DNA of 64,000 nucleotides from the NCBI RefSeq assembly GCF_004135205.1, contig NZ_CP035490.1:6129501-6193500 (forward strand), given 5' to 3'. Every line of letters starts with the position of its first letter. The first letter of the stretch is position 1. Positions 21,450 through 32,222 of the stretch are shown here, piece after piece. Position numbers and translations under genes: made by a program. The notes under the pieces were generated by a model. It was not told where the DNA came from and searched no databases. It worked only from the letters and a program-made list of their open reading frames with translations. The DNA is from Hahella sp. KA22. Lineage in GTDB: Bacteria; Pseudomonadota; Gammaproteobacteria; Pseudomonadales; Oleiphilaceae.

Positions 21450-21577
21450 TTTATTGCCTCTGACACGATTATTTTAGTATAGGCACATTTGCTGATACTG
21501 TGTTTTTTTGTTCAGAAAGTGCGCCATAATGCGCTACTATACACGCTTTTCATACGCAAGAAGGTTTCCACACAGAC

Positions 21578-21901
21578 ATGACTCTACCCATAGAGCAACG
21601 CAAGCAGTACCGCGCTATTGCACATCACTTGAAGCCGATCGTCACTATTGCCGGCGCGGGCATTACCGAAGGCGTTATCAATGAGCTTGAGCGCGCATTG
21701 AACGACCATGAGTTGATCAAAATTAAAATTGCTGTCGGCGAAAAAGAAGAAAGAGCCGAGGTTATCAAAGAGCTTTGCGAGATGTCTCGCTCAGAATTAG
21801 TTCAAGTGATTGGGCGTACAGCGATATTGCTTCGCAAAAATCCCCGACCCAATCCCAAGCTTTCAAACCTTTTACGCCACCAATCTGGCGCAAGCAAGTA
21901 A
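21578..21901 (+). CDS. yhbY: YhbY family ribosome-associated RNA-binding protein
   Basis: 107 residues with one CRM domain. Recognised by LPIEQRKQYRAIAHHLKPIV, the GxxG-like AGITEGVINELERALNDHELIKIKI, and VIGRTAILLRKNP. Homologues associate with pre-50S particles. It is divergent from rlmE, as in E. coli, and ends in a shared terminator with greA. Confidence 0.92.
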   Translation: MTLPIEQRKQYRAIAHHLKPIVTIAGAGITEGVINELERALNDHELIKIKIAVGEKEERAEVIKELCEMSRSELVQVIGRTAILLRKNPRPNPKLSNLLRHQSGASK

Positions 21902-21903
21902 AT

Positions 21904-21931
21904 TAAAAAAGCCGGCTGACGCCGGCTTTTT
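21904..21931. terminator. Bidirectional terminator between yhbY and greA
   Basis: GCCGGC (21911-21916) pairs with GCCGGC (21921-21926) around TGAC, with six A before and five T after. It works in both directions between two convergent genes. Confidence 0.88.
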
Positions 21932-21949
21932 ATTTACGCGCCGCCCTGA

Positions 21950-22426
21950 TTAGAGGTGCTGCACGCCATCAATTTCATATTCAACCATGCCGCTCGGCAC
22001 CTGCACAACGACGACGTCGCCGACAGTTTTTCCAATCAATGCGCGCGCAATCGGCGAAGACACTGAGATTTTGCCTTTCTTAATATCCGCCTCATCATCA
22101 CCCACGATCTGATAAGAGCTGACGTCATCTGTATCCAGATTGATGATATTCACGGTTACGCCAAAAATAACCTTCCCTGTATTCTCAATAGAGGTAACGT
22201 CAATCACCTGAGACATTGACAACTTACTTTCGATTTCCGCAATGCGGCCCTCGATAAAGCTCTGTTGTTCACGTGCAGCGTGATATTCAGCGTTCTCTTT
22301 TAAGTCTCCGTGTTCTCTGGCTTCCGCGATGGCCGTGATTACTCGCGGCCGATCCACAGTCTTCAGACGATTCAACTCTTCGCGCAGGGCTTGCTCCCCT
22401 GCTTTTGTCATAGGTATTTTGCTCAT
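21950..22426 (-). CDS. greA: Transcription elongation factor GreA
   Basis: Rescues backtracked RNA polymerase by stimulating transcript cleavage. 158 residues. The N-terminal coiled coil (about 1-75) contains the acidic tip [16 protein letters not shown], whose Asp/Glu enter the polymerase active site; the C-terminal FKBP-like part ends in [18 protein letters not shown]. The ATG overlaps the carB stop by 4 bases, as in pseudomonads, so greA is translated from the carAB transcript. Confidence 0.97.
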   Translation of the reverse strand: MSKIPMTKAGEQALREELNRLKTVDRPRVITAIAEAREHGDLKENAEYHAAREQQSFIEGRIAEIESKLSMSQVIDVTSIENTGKVIFGVTVNIINLDTDDVSSYQIVGDDEADIKKGKISVSSPIARALIGKTVGDVVVVQVPSGMVEYEIDGVQHL

Positions 22427-25400
22427 TTGTCGCCTTGAATGGTTGCATGAATATCCTGAAGACGATTCACAGCGTGATCCTGCCCAACCTTGATAGCACG
22501 GCAGAATGCCTCACCTCCCGTCAGGGTGGTGGTATAGGTCACCTTGTATTGTAGGGCCGACTTACGAATTTCCGCAGAATCCGCAATCGCCTTCCGGCCT
22601 TCCGTAGTATTGATAATCAAATCTACTTCTTCATTTTTTATGGCGTCTACGATATGAGGTCTGCCTTCTCGCACTTTATTGATCCGTTTTACGGGAATGC
22701 CCGCTTCTTCGATCGCTTTTGCAGTTCCCGCAGTCGCCATAATCTCGAAGCCTACAGCATTTAACTCTTTAGCTAAAGACACCGCTCCTGCTTTATCCGC
22801 ATCCCTGACGCTCAGAAACACAGTTCCGCCTGTTGGCAAAAAGTCTCCGCCAGCCGCCGCAGCCTTGGCAAAGGCCTCATCAAAGCTTTTGCCAACCCCC
22901 ATAACTTCGCCTGTGGACTTCATTTCCGGGCCAAGTATCGGATCCACGCCCGGGAACTTGTTAAACGGGAACACCGATTCTTTGACATTGTAGAAGCTGG
23001 GAATGATTTCCTTAGTAAAGCCCTGCGCTTCAAGAGATTTACCCGCCATGCACAACGCAGCCACCTTGGCGAGCGACACGCCTATCGCTTTGGAAACAAA
23101 CGGTACGGTACGAGAGGCTCTGGGGTTCACCTCTATTACATAAATTTCGCCATCCTGGTAGGCCAACTGCACATTCATCAAGCCGACAACTTGCAGTTCA
23201 AGGGCCATTTTGATGACCGTTTCGCGCATTTTGTCCTGAACATCCGCAGGCAAACTGTACGGAGGCAGCGAACAAGCCGAGTCACCAGAATGGACACCCG
23301 CCTGTTCGATGTGCTGCATAATAGCGCCAATCACCACTTTCTCGCCGTCAGAAACCGCGTCGATATCGACTTCGATCGCTGCATTCAGGAAGTGATCCAG
23401 CAATACAGGGCTGTCGTTGGAGACACGCACCGCATCTCGCATATAGCGCTGCAGCTCGACTTCGTCGTAGACGATTTCCATGGCGCGCCCACCCAATACA
23501 TAAGAAGGACGAACAACCAAGGGGTAACCGATTTCCTTCGCCTTGCTCAGCGCGTCTTCCTGGCTGCGAGCCGTTGCATTCGGCGGCTGACGCAAGCCCA
23601 AGCGAACCACCATCTGCTGGAACCGCTCGCGGTCTTCCGCACGGTCAATGGCGTCGGGAGTCGTCCCGATAATTGGTACGCCCGCCTCTTCCAGCCCTCT
23701 CGCCAATTTAAGCGGAGTCTGGCCGCCGTAGTGAACAATTACACCACGCGGCTTTTCCAAGTGAACAATAGCCAGAACGTCTTCCAGGGTAATTGGCTCG
23801 AAATACAACCTGTCAGAAGTGTCGTAATCCGTAGAAACGGTCTCAGGGTTACAGTTGATCATGATGGTTTCATAGCCGTCATCGCGCAATGCAAAGGCGG
23901 CGTGAACACAGCAGTAATCGAACTCAATCCCCTGGCCAATTCTGTTAGGGCCACCGCCGATCACGATAATTTTTTCACGATCGCTCGGTTGCGCCTCACA
24001 CTCTTCGTCGTAAGAGGAATACATATAAGCTGTAGAGGAAGCAAATTCCGCCGCGCAGGTATCTACACGCTTGAATACCGGCTTGATGCCGTATTCCAAA
24101 CGCTGCTTACGCAAGGCTTTTTCGTTGATGCCCAGCAGCTCGGCAAGGCGCTGATCAGAGAAGCCTTTACGTTTCAGTCGACGTAAACGGTCCGCAGTCA
24201 AGTCAGACAACGCCATATTGCCAAGCGCTACTTCATCTTTGATCAAATCTTCGATCTGCACCAAGTACCATGGGTCAACCTTGGTGTACTCATAGACTTC
24301 CTTAACGCTCATTCCTGCCCTGAACGCATCGCCAATAAACCAAATCCGTTCTGCGCCAGGAACTTTCAAGCCGCGGGTCAAAACGTCACTAGCGTCTTCA
24401 GACCCAAGATCCACTATGGGCTCAAAGCCCGCCGAACCGACTTCCAGTCCACGCAATGCTTTATGGAGAGACTCTTGGAAGTTACGCCCAATCGCCATCA
24501 CCTCCCCCACTGACTTCATTTGCGTTGTCAGCGTCGCATTGGCTTGCGGGAACTTCTCGAATGTGAAGCGCGGCACCTTGGTGACCACATAGTCAATACT
24601 CGGCTCAAAAGAAGCCGGCGTGACGCCGCCAGTGATGTCGTTGCTCAGCTCATCCAGGGTATATCCAACCGCCAGTTTTGCAGCAACCTTAGCAATAGGG
24701 AATCCCGTCGCCTTGGACGCCAACGCGGATGAACGGGATACACGGGGGTTCATCTCAATTACCACCATGCGACCAGTTTCGGGGTCCATACCAAACTGAA
24801 CGTTGGACCCTCCCGTTTCCACACCAATTTCACGCAGCACCGCCACCGAGGCGTTACGCATGATTTGGTACTCTTTATCCGTCAACGTCTGCGCTGGCGC
24901 GACTGTAATGGAATCACCCGTGTGCACGCCCATTGCGTCAAAGTTTTCTATTGCGCAGATGATAATGCAGTTGTCCTTCTTATCACGAACAACCTCCATC
25001 TCGTACTCTTTCCAACCGATTAACGATTCATCGATCAGCAGCTCACGAGTTGGCGATAACTCCAAACCTCGTTCGCAAATCTCAATAAACTCTTCCTTGT
25101 TATAAGCAATGCCCCCGCCAGAGCCTCCCATAGTGAAGGAGGGACGAATAATAGCTGGGAAGCCGATCTGATCCAGCACCTGCAGAGCTTCTTCCATGCT
25201 ATGCGCAATCGCTGAACGAGGGGTCGCCAGGCCAATGGCTTTCATAGCCTTGTCAAAACGCTCACGATCTTCAGCTTTATCAATGGCGTCCTGCGTGGCG
25301 CCAATCATCTCTACGCCATACTGTTCAAGGACGCCTTCACGAGCCAAGTCGAGCGCACAGTTCAAAGCCGTTTGTCCGCCCATGGTTGGCAATAGCGCGT

Positions 25401-25650
25401 CCGGGCGTTCTTTTTCAATGATTTTTGCGACTGTGCGCCAGTTAATCGGCTCGATGTAAGTGGCATCGGCCATGGCCGGATCAGTCATGATGGTGGCGGG
25501 GTTGGAGTTCACAAGGATAACGCGGTATCCCTCTTCTCTCAGTGCTTTACACGCCTGCGCCCCGGAATAGTCAAATTCACAGGCTTGTCCGATGACGATA
25601 GGACCGGCCCCAATAATCAGGATACTATTGATGTCTGTACGTTTTGGCAT
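22423..25650 (-). CDS. carB: Carbamoyl-phosphate synthase large subunit
   Basis: Makes carbamoyl phosphate for arginine and pyrimidine synthesis with CarA. 1075 residues in two homologous ATP-grasp halves, beginning [19 protein letters not shown] and [18 protein letters not shown]; the first phosphorylates bicarbonate, the second carbamate. An oligomerisation segment lies between them (about 400-550), and a C-terminal MGS-like allosteric domain (about 940-1075) contains the usual effector region ([18 protein letters not shown]). It overlaps greA and is 119 bases from carA; that gap shows no gene. Confidence 0.97.
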   Translation of the reverse strand: MPKRTDINSILIIGAGPIVIGQACEFDYSGAQACKALREEGYRVILVNSNPATIMTDPAMADATYIEPINWRTVAKIIEKERPDALLPTMGGQTALNCALDLAREGVLEQYGVEMIGATQDAIDKAEDRERFDKAMKAIGLATPRSAIAHSMEEALQVLDQIGFPAIIRPSFTMGGSGGGIAYNKEEFIEICERGLELSPTRELLIDESLIGWKEYEMEVVRDKKDNCIIICAIENFDAMGVHTGDSITVAPAQTLTDKEYQIMRNASVAVLREIGVETGGSNVQFGMDPETGRMVVIEMNPRVSRSSALASKATGFPIAKVAAKLAVGYTLDELSNDITGGVTPASFEPSIDYVVTKVPRFTFEKFPQANATLTTQMKSVGEVMAIGRNFQESLHKALRGLEVGSAGFEPIVDLGSEDASDVLTRGLKVPGAERIWFIGDAFRAGMSVKEVYEYTKVDPWYLVQIEDLIKDEVALGNMALSDLTADRLRRLKRKGFSDQRLAELLGINEKALRKQRLEYGIKPVFKRVDTCAAEFASSTAYMYSSYDEECEAQPSDREKIIVIGGGPNRIGQGIEFDYCCVHAAFALRDDGYETIMINCNPETVSTDYDTSDRLYFEPITLEDVLAIVHLEKPRGVIVHYGGQTPLKLARGLEEAGVPIIGTTPDAIDRAEDRERFQQMVVRLGLRQPPNATARSQEDALSKAKEIGYPLVVRPSYVLGGRAMEIVYDEVELQRYMRDAVRVSNDSPVLLDHFLNAAIEVDIDAVSDGEKVVIGAIMQHIEQAGVHSGDSACSLPPYSLPADVQDKMRETVIKMALELQVVGLMNVQLAYQDGEIYVIEVNPRASRTVPFVSKAIGVSLAKVAALCMAGKSLEAQGFTKEIIPSFYNVKESVFPFNKFPGVDPILGPEMKSTGEVMGVGKSFDEAFAKAAAAGGDFLPTGGTVFLSVRDADKAGAVSLAKELNAVGFEIMATAGTAKAIEEAGIPVKRINKVREGRPHIVDAIKNEEVDLIINTTEGRKAIADSAEIRKSALQYKVTYTTTLTGGEAFCRAIKVGQDHAVNRLQDIHATIQGDK

Positions 25651-25769
25651 GTGTGCTCTTCTACTCGCTCGAATCTTGCGACGCCCCGCAGGCCGCCGAC
25701 ATCACCCAGAATTACGCCTGTTTCGGTTCAGACGCGGCGCCGTCGGGCGCCGACGCTGAAATCCGAGAA

Positions 25770-26915
25770 TTAGACTGATCGGTATTTGACTTCCCGCATG
25801 GAGTCAATGAACTGGTCAAATAAGGGAGCCACATCGTGCGGGCCCGGGCTCGCTTCAGGGTGCCCCTGAAAACTGAAGGCGGCGACGTCAGTGCGTCGAA
25901 TTCCTTGCAATGAGCCGTCAAACAGAGACTTATGTGTAGTCTCCAGATTGGCGGGCAAGGAGGACTCATCCACCGCAAAACCATGGTTTTGACTTGTGAT
26001 CATTACTTGCCCCGTGCGCAGGTCCTGCACCGGATGGTTGGCGCCATGATGTCCGAATTTCATCTTCTCTGTGCGCGCCCCACTGGCCAGCGCCAGTAAC
26101 TGGTGCCCCAAACAGATACCGAAGACAGGGGTCTGGGACTTCAAAATCTCAGCAATTGCCTCGATAGCGTAATCACAAGGCTCAGGATCCCCTGGTCCAT
26201 TAGATAGGAATACGCCGTCGGGAAACATCGCCAATACATCCTGCGCAGACGTTTTCGCCGGCACCACAGTTACGCGGCAGCCACGCTCAGCAAGCATGCG
26301 CAAAATGTTCTTTTTCACGCCAAAGTCGTACGCGACAACATGAAACTCGGCATCCCCTAGAGTCTGATACCCTTCTCCAAGAACCCAAGTCGACTCTGTC
26401 CAATTCAGAACATCCGTACGAGTCACCTCTTTGGCGAGGTCCATCCCTTTCAGTCCGGGAAAGGCTTTAGCCGCAGCCAACGCCGCCTCCGCCGAAGCCC
26501 CTTCGCCCGCCATGATGCATCCGTTCTGCGCGCCTTTCTCCCTTAAAATACGAGTCAGGCGACGGGTGTCGATATCAGCGATGGCGACAATACCGTTTTC
26601 CCGGAGATACTCCGACAAACTCTTTTGGCTGCGCCAGTTGCTAACTGTCATGGAAAGATCGCGAATCACCAGACCTGCCGCCCAGACTTGATCTGATTCG
26701 ACATCTTCTTCGTTAATTCCGGTGTTGCCTATGTGGGGGTAGGTGAGAGTGACAATTTGTTTTGCGTAGGAAGGATCGGTAAGAATTTCCTGGTATCCGG
26801 TCATCGCAGTGTTGAAAACCACTTCGCCGGTGGTTTCGCCGGCTGCGCCGATAGAGATCCCATGAAATATGCTTCCGTCTTCAAGTGCTAGTATTGCGGG
26901 TGTAGTCAATTCCAT
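25770..26915 (-). CDS. carA: Carbamoyl-phosphate synthase small subunit
   Basis: Glutamine amidotransferase subunit that feeds ammonia to CarB through a tunnel. 381 residues: N-terminal CPSase_sm_chain domain (about 8-140) and class I amidotransferase domain (about 190-375). Nucleophile Cys268 in [11 protein letters not shown], with His352 and Glu354 in [13 protein letters not shown] terminator-like hairpin precedes it, so carA probably has its own promoter in the 259-base gap to dapB, though none is obvious by eye. Confidence 0.97.
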   Translation of the reverse strand: MELTTPAILALEDGSIFHGISIGAAGETTGEVVFNTAMTGYQEILTDPSYAKQIVTLTYPHIGNTGINEEDVESDQVWAAGLVIRDLSMTVSNWRSQKSLSEYLRENGIVAIADIDTRRLTRILREKGAQNGCIMAGEGASAEAALAAAKAFPGLKGMDLAKEVTRTDVLNWTESTWVLGEGYQTLGDAEFHVVAYDFGVKKNILRMLAERGCRVTVVPAKTSAQDVLAMFPDGVFLSNGPGDPEPCDYAIEAIAEILKSQTPVFGICLGHQLLALASGARTEKMKFGHHGANHPVQDLRTGQVMITSQNHGFAVDESSLPANLETTHKSLFDGSLQGIRRTDVAAFSFQGHPEASPGPHDVAPLFDQFIDSMREVKYRSV

Positions 26916-26970
26916 AGCTCGCCAGTTGAAAACGTCTAATCAAACACTTATGAAGGTGGACTCAACTTGC

Positions 26971-27011
26971 AAAAAAGCGAGAGGGAGATTTAAACTCCGT
27001 CCCGCTTTTTA
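26971..27011 (-). terminator. Terminator or attenuator hairpin between dapB and carA
   Basis: AAAAAGCG (26972-26979) pairs with CGCTTTTT (27003-27010), with an inner GGAG/CTCC pairing. On the minus strand a T-run closes the stem. It is about 165 bases past dapB and 57 bases before carA, so it could end dapB transcripts or act in the carA leader. Confidence 0.6.
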
Positions 27012-27174
27012 GTGATGTCCGATGTGTATGGGCAACTTGCGCACAAACCCCAATATTCTATTGGATTTGAGCAGGGTTGTCTATTTATTTTCCAATTCCT
27101 CTGGCGCTTTTATTCTTTCCCGAGTTCCGCACGTCCATAACCCTGCGCGCGCCCCACTGTGAAGCCAGATTGTC

Positions 27175-28005
<831 letters not shown>

Positions 28006-28040
28006 TTACTGTTACAGGCGTTCCGCCACCGCCCCAATAC

Positions 28041-28067
28041 AAAAAAACCGGCGTTCGCCGGTTTTTC
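28041..28067 (-). terminator. Terminator after dnaJ
   Basis: ACCGGCG (28047-28053) pairs with CGCCGGT (28056-28062), flanked by seven A and five T. On the minus strand it closes the dnaK-dnaJ unit about 20 bases past the dnaJ stop. Confidence 0.87.
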
Positions 28068-28084
28068 GTTGCACATGCAGACTG

Positions 28085-29212
28085 CTAGAACTTCATATCG
28101 TCAAAAAAGCTTTTAACGCCTTCAAACCAGCTATGCTTTTTTGGCGCTTGCTGTCCACCACTTTCCTCCATTGAGGTCTGAAACTCGCGCAGCAAATCCT
28201 TCTGTTTCTTCGTCAGGTTTACAGGCGTTTCCACCACCACCCGACACAGCAAATCCCCTGGCGCGCCACCGCGAACCGGAGTCACGCCTTTTCCGCGCAG
28301 GCGGAACAGTCTGCCGGTCTGCGTTTCCTCTGGAATCTTGAGCTTCACCCGCCCATCAAGCGTGGGAACCTCAAGCTCTCCACCTAATGCCGCGTCCACA
28401 AAGGAGATTGGCACTTCGCAATATAGATTTCTGCCATCGCGGGTAAATATCTTATGTTCACGCACAGCGACCTGAACATACAAATCTCCCGGCGGCCCAC
28501 CATTTACTCCTGGCTCGCCCTCACCGGATAAACGAATACGATCGCCAGTATCCACACCAGCAGGCACTTTAACCGAAAGTGTCTTCTGCTCTTCCACATA
28601 GCCGCTGCCGTGACAGGTGCGACATGGGTTGCGAACAATTTTTCCAGCGCCGCGACAGCGAGGACACGTCTGCTGTATAGAGAAGAAGCCCTGCTGCATG
28701 CGAACCTGGCCAGCGCCGTTACAAGTGCCGCAGGTTTCAGGCTGCGTGCCTTTTTCCGCGCCGCTTCCGCCGCAACCGTTACACTCTACTTGAGAAGGAA
28801 CGCGAATCTTCACGGTTGTGCCGCGTACCGCTTCTTCCAAATCGAGATCCAGGGTATATCTTAAATCAGAGCCGCGATTCGCCCGAGTACGACCTCCGCC
28901 GCCCCCGCCAAATATATCGCCGAAAACGTCGCCGAATATGTCACTGAAACTGGCCCCACCACCAAAGCCGCCGGCTCCAGCATTGCCATCTACTCCAGCG
29001 TGACCGAACTGGTCATAGGCCGCTCTTTTCTGATCGTCCGAGAGCACGTCATAGGCTTCAGTAGCCTCTTTGAACATCTCTTCAGCCGAAGCGTCTCCGG
29101 GGTTTCTGTCCGGGTGATATTTCATCGCCAAACGCCGGTAAGCCTTCTTGACCTCTTTACCGTCTACGTCCCGCGAAACGCCCAACACTTCGTAATAATC
29201 GCGTTTTGCCAT
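28085..29212 (-). CDS. dnaJ: Chaperone protein DnaJ
   Basis: Hsp40 co-chaperone that delivers substrates to DnaK and stimulates its ATPase. 375 residues: J domain (1 to about 70) with the HPD triad in [10 protein letters not shown], a Gly/Phe-rich linker (about 75-110), four CxxCxGxG zinc repeats (about 140-215), and C-terminal substrate-binding beta domains. All zinc cysteines are intact. It follows dnaK by 104 bases; a hairpin in that gap may set the dnaK:dnaJ ratio. Confidence 0.97.
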   Translation of the reverse strand: MAKRDYYEVLGVSRDVDGKEVKKAYRRLAMKYHPDRNPGDASAEEMFKEATEAYDVLSDDQKRAAYDQFGHAGVDGNAGAGGFGGGASFSDIFGDVFGDIFGGGGGGRTRANRGSDLRYTLDLDLEEAVRGTTVKIRVPSQVECNGCGGSGAEKGTQPETCGTCNGAGQVRMQQGFFSIQQTCPRCRGAGKIVRNPCRTCHGSGYVEEQKTLSVKVPAGVDTGDRIRLSGEGEPGVNGGPPGDLYVQVAVREHKIFTRDGRNLYCEVPISFVDAALGGELEVPTLDGRVKLKIPEETQTGRLFRLRGKGVTPVRGGAPGDLLCRVVVETPVNLTKKQKDLLREFQTSMEESGGQQAPKKHSWFEGVKSFFDDMKF

Positions 29213-29268
29213 AACTTAATCTTATGCGCCAACTGCAAAAAAACCGGATTATAACCTAAACACAATAA

Positions 29269-29295
29269 GGCAGTGCGGTTAAATTCCGCACTGCC
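29269..29295 (-). terminator. Hairpin between dnaK and dnaJ
   Basis: GGCAGTGCGG (29269-29278) pairs perfectly with CCGCACTGCC (29286-29295) around a 7-base loop. The minus-strand tail TATTGTGTTTAGG is only modestly T-rich, so it is probably a leaky terminator or a stabiliser of the dnaK mRNA 3' end. Confidence 0.65.
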
Positions 29296-29316
29296 TCAGG
29301 CATGCAAGAATCCGGA

Positions 29317-31245
29317 CTATTTCTTATCGCCGTCCTTAACTTCTTCAAACTCGGCGTCGACTGCGTCATCTGCTGGCTTGCCAGCGGCGTCTTCAGCTTG
29401 TGCGCCAGCGTCTCCGCCTTGCTGTGCGGCCTGCTCAGCATACATCTTCTGCGCCATGGAAGAAGATGCTTCGCTCAGCTTCTGCATCCGGCTTTCAATA
29501 GCTTCTTTATCGTCGCCTTTGATCGCTTCTTCCAGCTCTTTGATAGCTGCTTCAATAGCCACTTTTTCTTCAGCAGTCACTTTATCGCCAGCATCTTTAA
29601 GCGTTTTCTGAGTAGCGTGAACCAGAGCGTCAGCCTGGTTGCGCGAGGACGCCAACTCTTCAAACTTCTTATCTTCCGCCGCATGCGCTTCCGCATCCTG
29701 CACCATCTTATCGATTTCGTCTTCGCTCAAGCCAGAAGAGGCTTTGATAACGATGGACTGCTCTTTACCAGTCGCTTTATCCTTCGCAGATACGTGCATG
29801 ATACCGTTGGCGTCGATATCGAACGTCACCTCAACCTGAGGCACTCCGCGAGGCGCGGGCGGCAGACCAGTCAAGTCAAAACGACCTAAGGACTTGTTCA
29901 TTTGCGCTTGCTTGCGCTCGCCCTGCAGAACGTGGATAGTCACAGCAGTCTGATTGTCTTCCGCAGTAGAGAACACTTGCGACTTCTTGGTCGGAATAGT
30001 CGTGTTCTTCTCAATGATCGGCGTGGAAACGCCGCCCATGGTTTCGATACTCAAAGACAACGGCGTCACGTCCAGCAGCAGTACGTCTTTCACATCGCCA
30101 GACAATACCGCGCCCTGGATAGCTGCGCCGATAGCGACCGCCTCATCAGGGTTAACGTCTTTACGCGCTTCTTTACCAAAGAAGTCGGCCACTTTGCTCT
30201 GCACCATAGGCATACGAGTCTGACCGCCAACCAGAATCACTTCGTCGATTTCTGAAGAGCTGCAGCCAGAATCTTTCAATGCGATGCGACATGGCTCAAG
30301 GCTACGCTCAACCAGTTCTTCCACCAGACTTTCCAGTTTGGCGCGAGTCACTTTAACGTTAAGGTGCTTAGGACCACTTGCATCAGCAGTAATATACGGA
30401 AGATTCACATCCGTCTGCTGACTGCTGGAAAGCTCGATCTTAGCTTTCTCTGCAGCTTCTTTCAGACGCTGCATCGCCAACGGATCGCCTTTCAGGTCGA
30501 TACCGGAATCTTTCTTGAATTCCTGCGCCAGATAGTCGATCAAGCGCAAGTCAAAGTCTTCACCACCCAGGAAAGTGTCGCCGTTGGTGGCCAGCACTTC
30601 AAACTGCATCTCGCCATCTACATCAGCAATTTCGATAATGGAGATATCGAAGGTTCCGCCGCCCAAGTCATAAACGGCTACTTTACGGTCGCCGCCCTTC
30701 TTGTCCATACCGTAAGCCAACGCCGCCGCAGTCGGCTCGTTGATAATACGCTTAACTTCCAGACCGGCGATTCTGCCTGCATCTTTGGTAGCCTGACGCT
30801 GCGCGTCGTTGAAGTAGGCCGGCACAGTAATAACCGCTTCAGTCACCTTCTCGCCCAGGAAGTCTTCCGCCGTTTTCTTCATCTTTTTCAGAACTTCGGC
30901 GGAAATCTGGGGGGGCGCCATTTTCTTGCCTTTCACGTCGACCCAAGCGTCGCCGTTGTCAGCCTTGGCGATAGTGTAAGGCACCATTTTGATGTCTTTT
31001 TGCACTACATCGTCTTCAAAACGTCTACCAATCAGACGTTTGATGGCGAAAAGAGTATTCGTGGGGTTGGTTACCGCCTGACGCTTGGCGGATTGACCTA
31101 CCAGCGTCTCATCGTCAGTGTAAGCAACGATGGAAGGCGTAGTGCGTCCGCCTTCAGAGTTTTCAATAACGCGCGGCTTGTCGCCTTCAAGAATCGCTAC
31201 ACAGGAGTTTGTAGTCCCCAAGTCGATCCCGATAATTTTACCCAT
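29317..31245 (-). CDS. dnaK: Chaperone protein DnaK
   Basis: Hsp70 chaperone. 642 residues. ATPase domain begins [17 protein letters not shown] (3-19), with [14 protein letters not shown] and [11 protein letters not shown]; the substrate-binding domain follows the conserved linker [16 protein letters not shown]; a helical lid and an acidic disordered tail ending [10 protein letters not shown]-type residues close it. AGGAG precedes the ATG. A sigma-32-type promoter lies just upstream, in addition to read-through from grpE. Confidence 0.98.
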   Translation of the reverse strand: MGKIIGIDLGTTNSCVAILEGDKPRVIENSEGGRTTPSIVAYTDDETLVGQSAKRQAVTNPTNTLFAIKRLIGRRFEDDVVQKDIKMVPYTIAKADNGDAWVDVKGKKMAPPQISAEVLKKMKKTAEDFLGEKVTEAVITVPAYFNDAQRQATKDAGRIAGLEVKRIINEPTAAALAYGMDKKGGDRKVAVYDLGGGTFDISIIEIADVDGEMQFEVLATNGDTFLGGEDFDLRLIDYLAQEFKKDSGIDLKGDPLAMQRLKEAAEKAKIELSSSQQTDVNLPYITADASGPKHLNVKVTRAKLESLVEELVERSLEPCRIALKDSGCSSSEIDEVILVGGQTRMPMVQSKVADFFGKEARKDVNPDEAVAIGAAIQGAVLSGDVKDVLLLDVTPLSLSIETMGGVSTPIIEKNTTIPTKKSQVFSTAEDNQTAVTIHVLQGERKQAQMNKSLGRFDLTGLPPAPRGVPQVEVTFDIDANGIMHVSAKDKATGKEQSIVIKASSGLSEDEIDKMVQDAEAHAAEDKKFEELASSRNQADALVHATQKTLKDAGDKVTAEEKVAIEAAIKELEEAIKGDDKEAIESRMQKLSEASSSMAQKMYAEQAAQQGGDAGAQAEDAAGKPADDAVDAEFEEVKDGDKK

Positions 31246-31288
31246 AATTTCTACTCCTGAAAAAATCTCGCTAATTGATTACCAGCTA

Positions 31289-31315
31289 ATATTGGAGTTG
31301 ATCTCAATTTTTCAA
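31289..31315 (-). promoter_or_regulatory. Sigma-32-type heat-shock promoter of dnaK
   Basis: On the minus strand, TTGAAA (31310-31315) is followed 13 bases later by TCCAATAT (31289-31296). Compare the sigma-32 consensus TTGAAA and CCCCATAT: the -35 is exact and the -10 matches 6 of 8. The implied transcript start is about 37 bases before the dnaK ATG. Spacing equals that of the grpE promoter. Confidence 0.7.
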
Positions 31316-31330
31316 CCCGCAGCTGGCGGG
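31316..31330 (-). other. Hairpin after grpE
   Basis: CCCGC (31316-31320) pairs with GCGGG (31326-31330) in the grpE-dnaK gap. On the minus strand it runs straight into the -35 of the dnaK promoter, with only TTGAAAAATT as tail. It may attenuate grpE read-through. Confidence 0.4.
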
Positions 31331-31374
31331 ATTTTGTACGTTTTCAACCAGCGCTAAACGCGTGTAAAGCGCGA

Positions 31375-31959
31375 TCAGACGCCTTTTGACACCATAACCA
31401 TGGCGGGCCGGACCAAACGTCCGCTCAGTAGATAGCCTTTCTGCAATACCGCAATAACGGTATTCGGCTCTACATCGGCTTGCGGCACCATAGACATGGC
31501 CTCATGAAATTCCGGGTTGAAGGGCTGTCCCATGGGATCAACCACTTCCACTTCGAATTTTTTCAGACCAGAGTTGAACAGAGACAGCGTCATTTCCACG
31601 CCGTCTTTCAAAGTGGCGACCTGGGGCTCAGCAGACTCAGTGGCGCCACAGGCTTCCACTGCTTTTTCCAGGCTGTCCACTACCGGCAAAAGCTCTTTCA
31701 CAAAACGCTCCAGAGCAAATTTACGCGCCTTCTCAACATCGTTTTCAGCACGACGGCGTACATTCTGCATCTCAGCATGCACACGCAACATTTGCTCTTT
31801 CTGTTCGCCGAGCTCCTGCTGCAATCTCTCGATCAACTCGTCACGGTCAGCAGGTTCGCCGCTCGCTTGAGCCGTTTCACCTTGCTCCGCCATTGCGGCT
31901 TGCGCCTGATCGTCAGCGACGACTTGTTCTTCTACTTGACTCTTAGAATCTTCAGCCAT
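31375..31959 (-). CDS. grpE: Nucleotide exchange factor GrpE
   Basis: Releases ADP from DnaK. The frame is open from 32118, but I take the ATG at 31959 (194 residues). GGGAG lies about 10 bases upstream, the protein then begins MAEDSKSQVEEQVV, and the heat-shock promoter at 32007-32034 overlaps the longer version, which could not be translated from its own transcript. Long N-terminal coiled coil (about 35-100, RDELIERLQQELGEQKEQML), dimer helices, and the C-terminal beta head with FNPEFHEAMSMV and VLQKGYLLSGRLVRPAMVMV. Confidence 0.95.
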   Translation of the reverse strand: MAEDSKSQVEEQVVADDQAQAAMAEQGETAQASGEPADRDELIERLQQELGEQKEQMLRVHAEMQNVRRRAENDVEKARKFALERFVKELLPVVDSLEKAVEACGATESAEPQVATLKDGVEMTLSLFNSGLKKFEVEVVDPMGQPFNPEFHEAMSMVPQADVEPNTVIAVLQKGYLLSGRLVRPAMVMVSKGV

Positions 31960-32006
31960 TAGATCGAATCTCCCAAAATCCATCCGATACTTTTGAATTG
32001 CCCTCA

Positions 32007-32034
32007 ATATGGGGTCGATCAAACCGGTTTCAAC
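32007..32034 (-). promoter_or_regulatory. Sigma-32-type heat-shock promoter of grpE
   Basis: Minus strand: GTTGAAA (32028-32034), a 13-base spacer, then CCCCATAT (32007-32014). Both elements match the sigma-32 consensus exactly over the core. The start point would fall about 40 bases before the grpE ATG at 31959. This also shows that the longer GrpE frame is not the real one. Confidence 0.85.
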
Positions 32035-32163
32035 CAGCCAAATATCGACAATCGTCAGGAAATGACGCAAGTCACCCGACATTAACTCCAGCAGACATCG
32101 AAAATGACCGCAAATCACACAAAAAAATACCCTGTTCGCCCTCTTGTTGCGCCATGAATTTCA

Positions 32164-32199
32164 CTGTATAAATGCACAAATAACTGTATATATAAACAG
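32164..32199 (+). promoter_or_regulatory. Two LexA (SOS) boxes upstream of recN
   Basis: The box at 32184-32199 is CTGTATATATAAACAG, a full CTG-N10-CAG palindrome very close to the E. coli consensus. A second, weaker box at 32164-32179, CTGTATAAATGCACAA, has a degenerate right half. They end 23 bases before the recN ATG. Strong SOS control is expected, as for recN in other bacteria. Confidence 0.85.
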
Positions 32200-32222
32200 T
32201 CGCACTTATAGGACAACGCCCT

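Noticed and set aside
23191-24186. 331-codon plus-strand frame
   Set aside because: Lies entirely antisense to carB, whose family match is unambiguous; no ribosome site and no recognisable protein.
32007-32118. Extended N-terminus of GrpE (start at 32118)
   Set aside because: The grpE heat-shock promoter lies inside it and the extra residues do not resemble GrpE.
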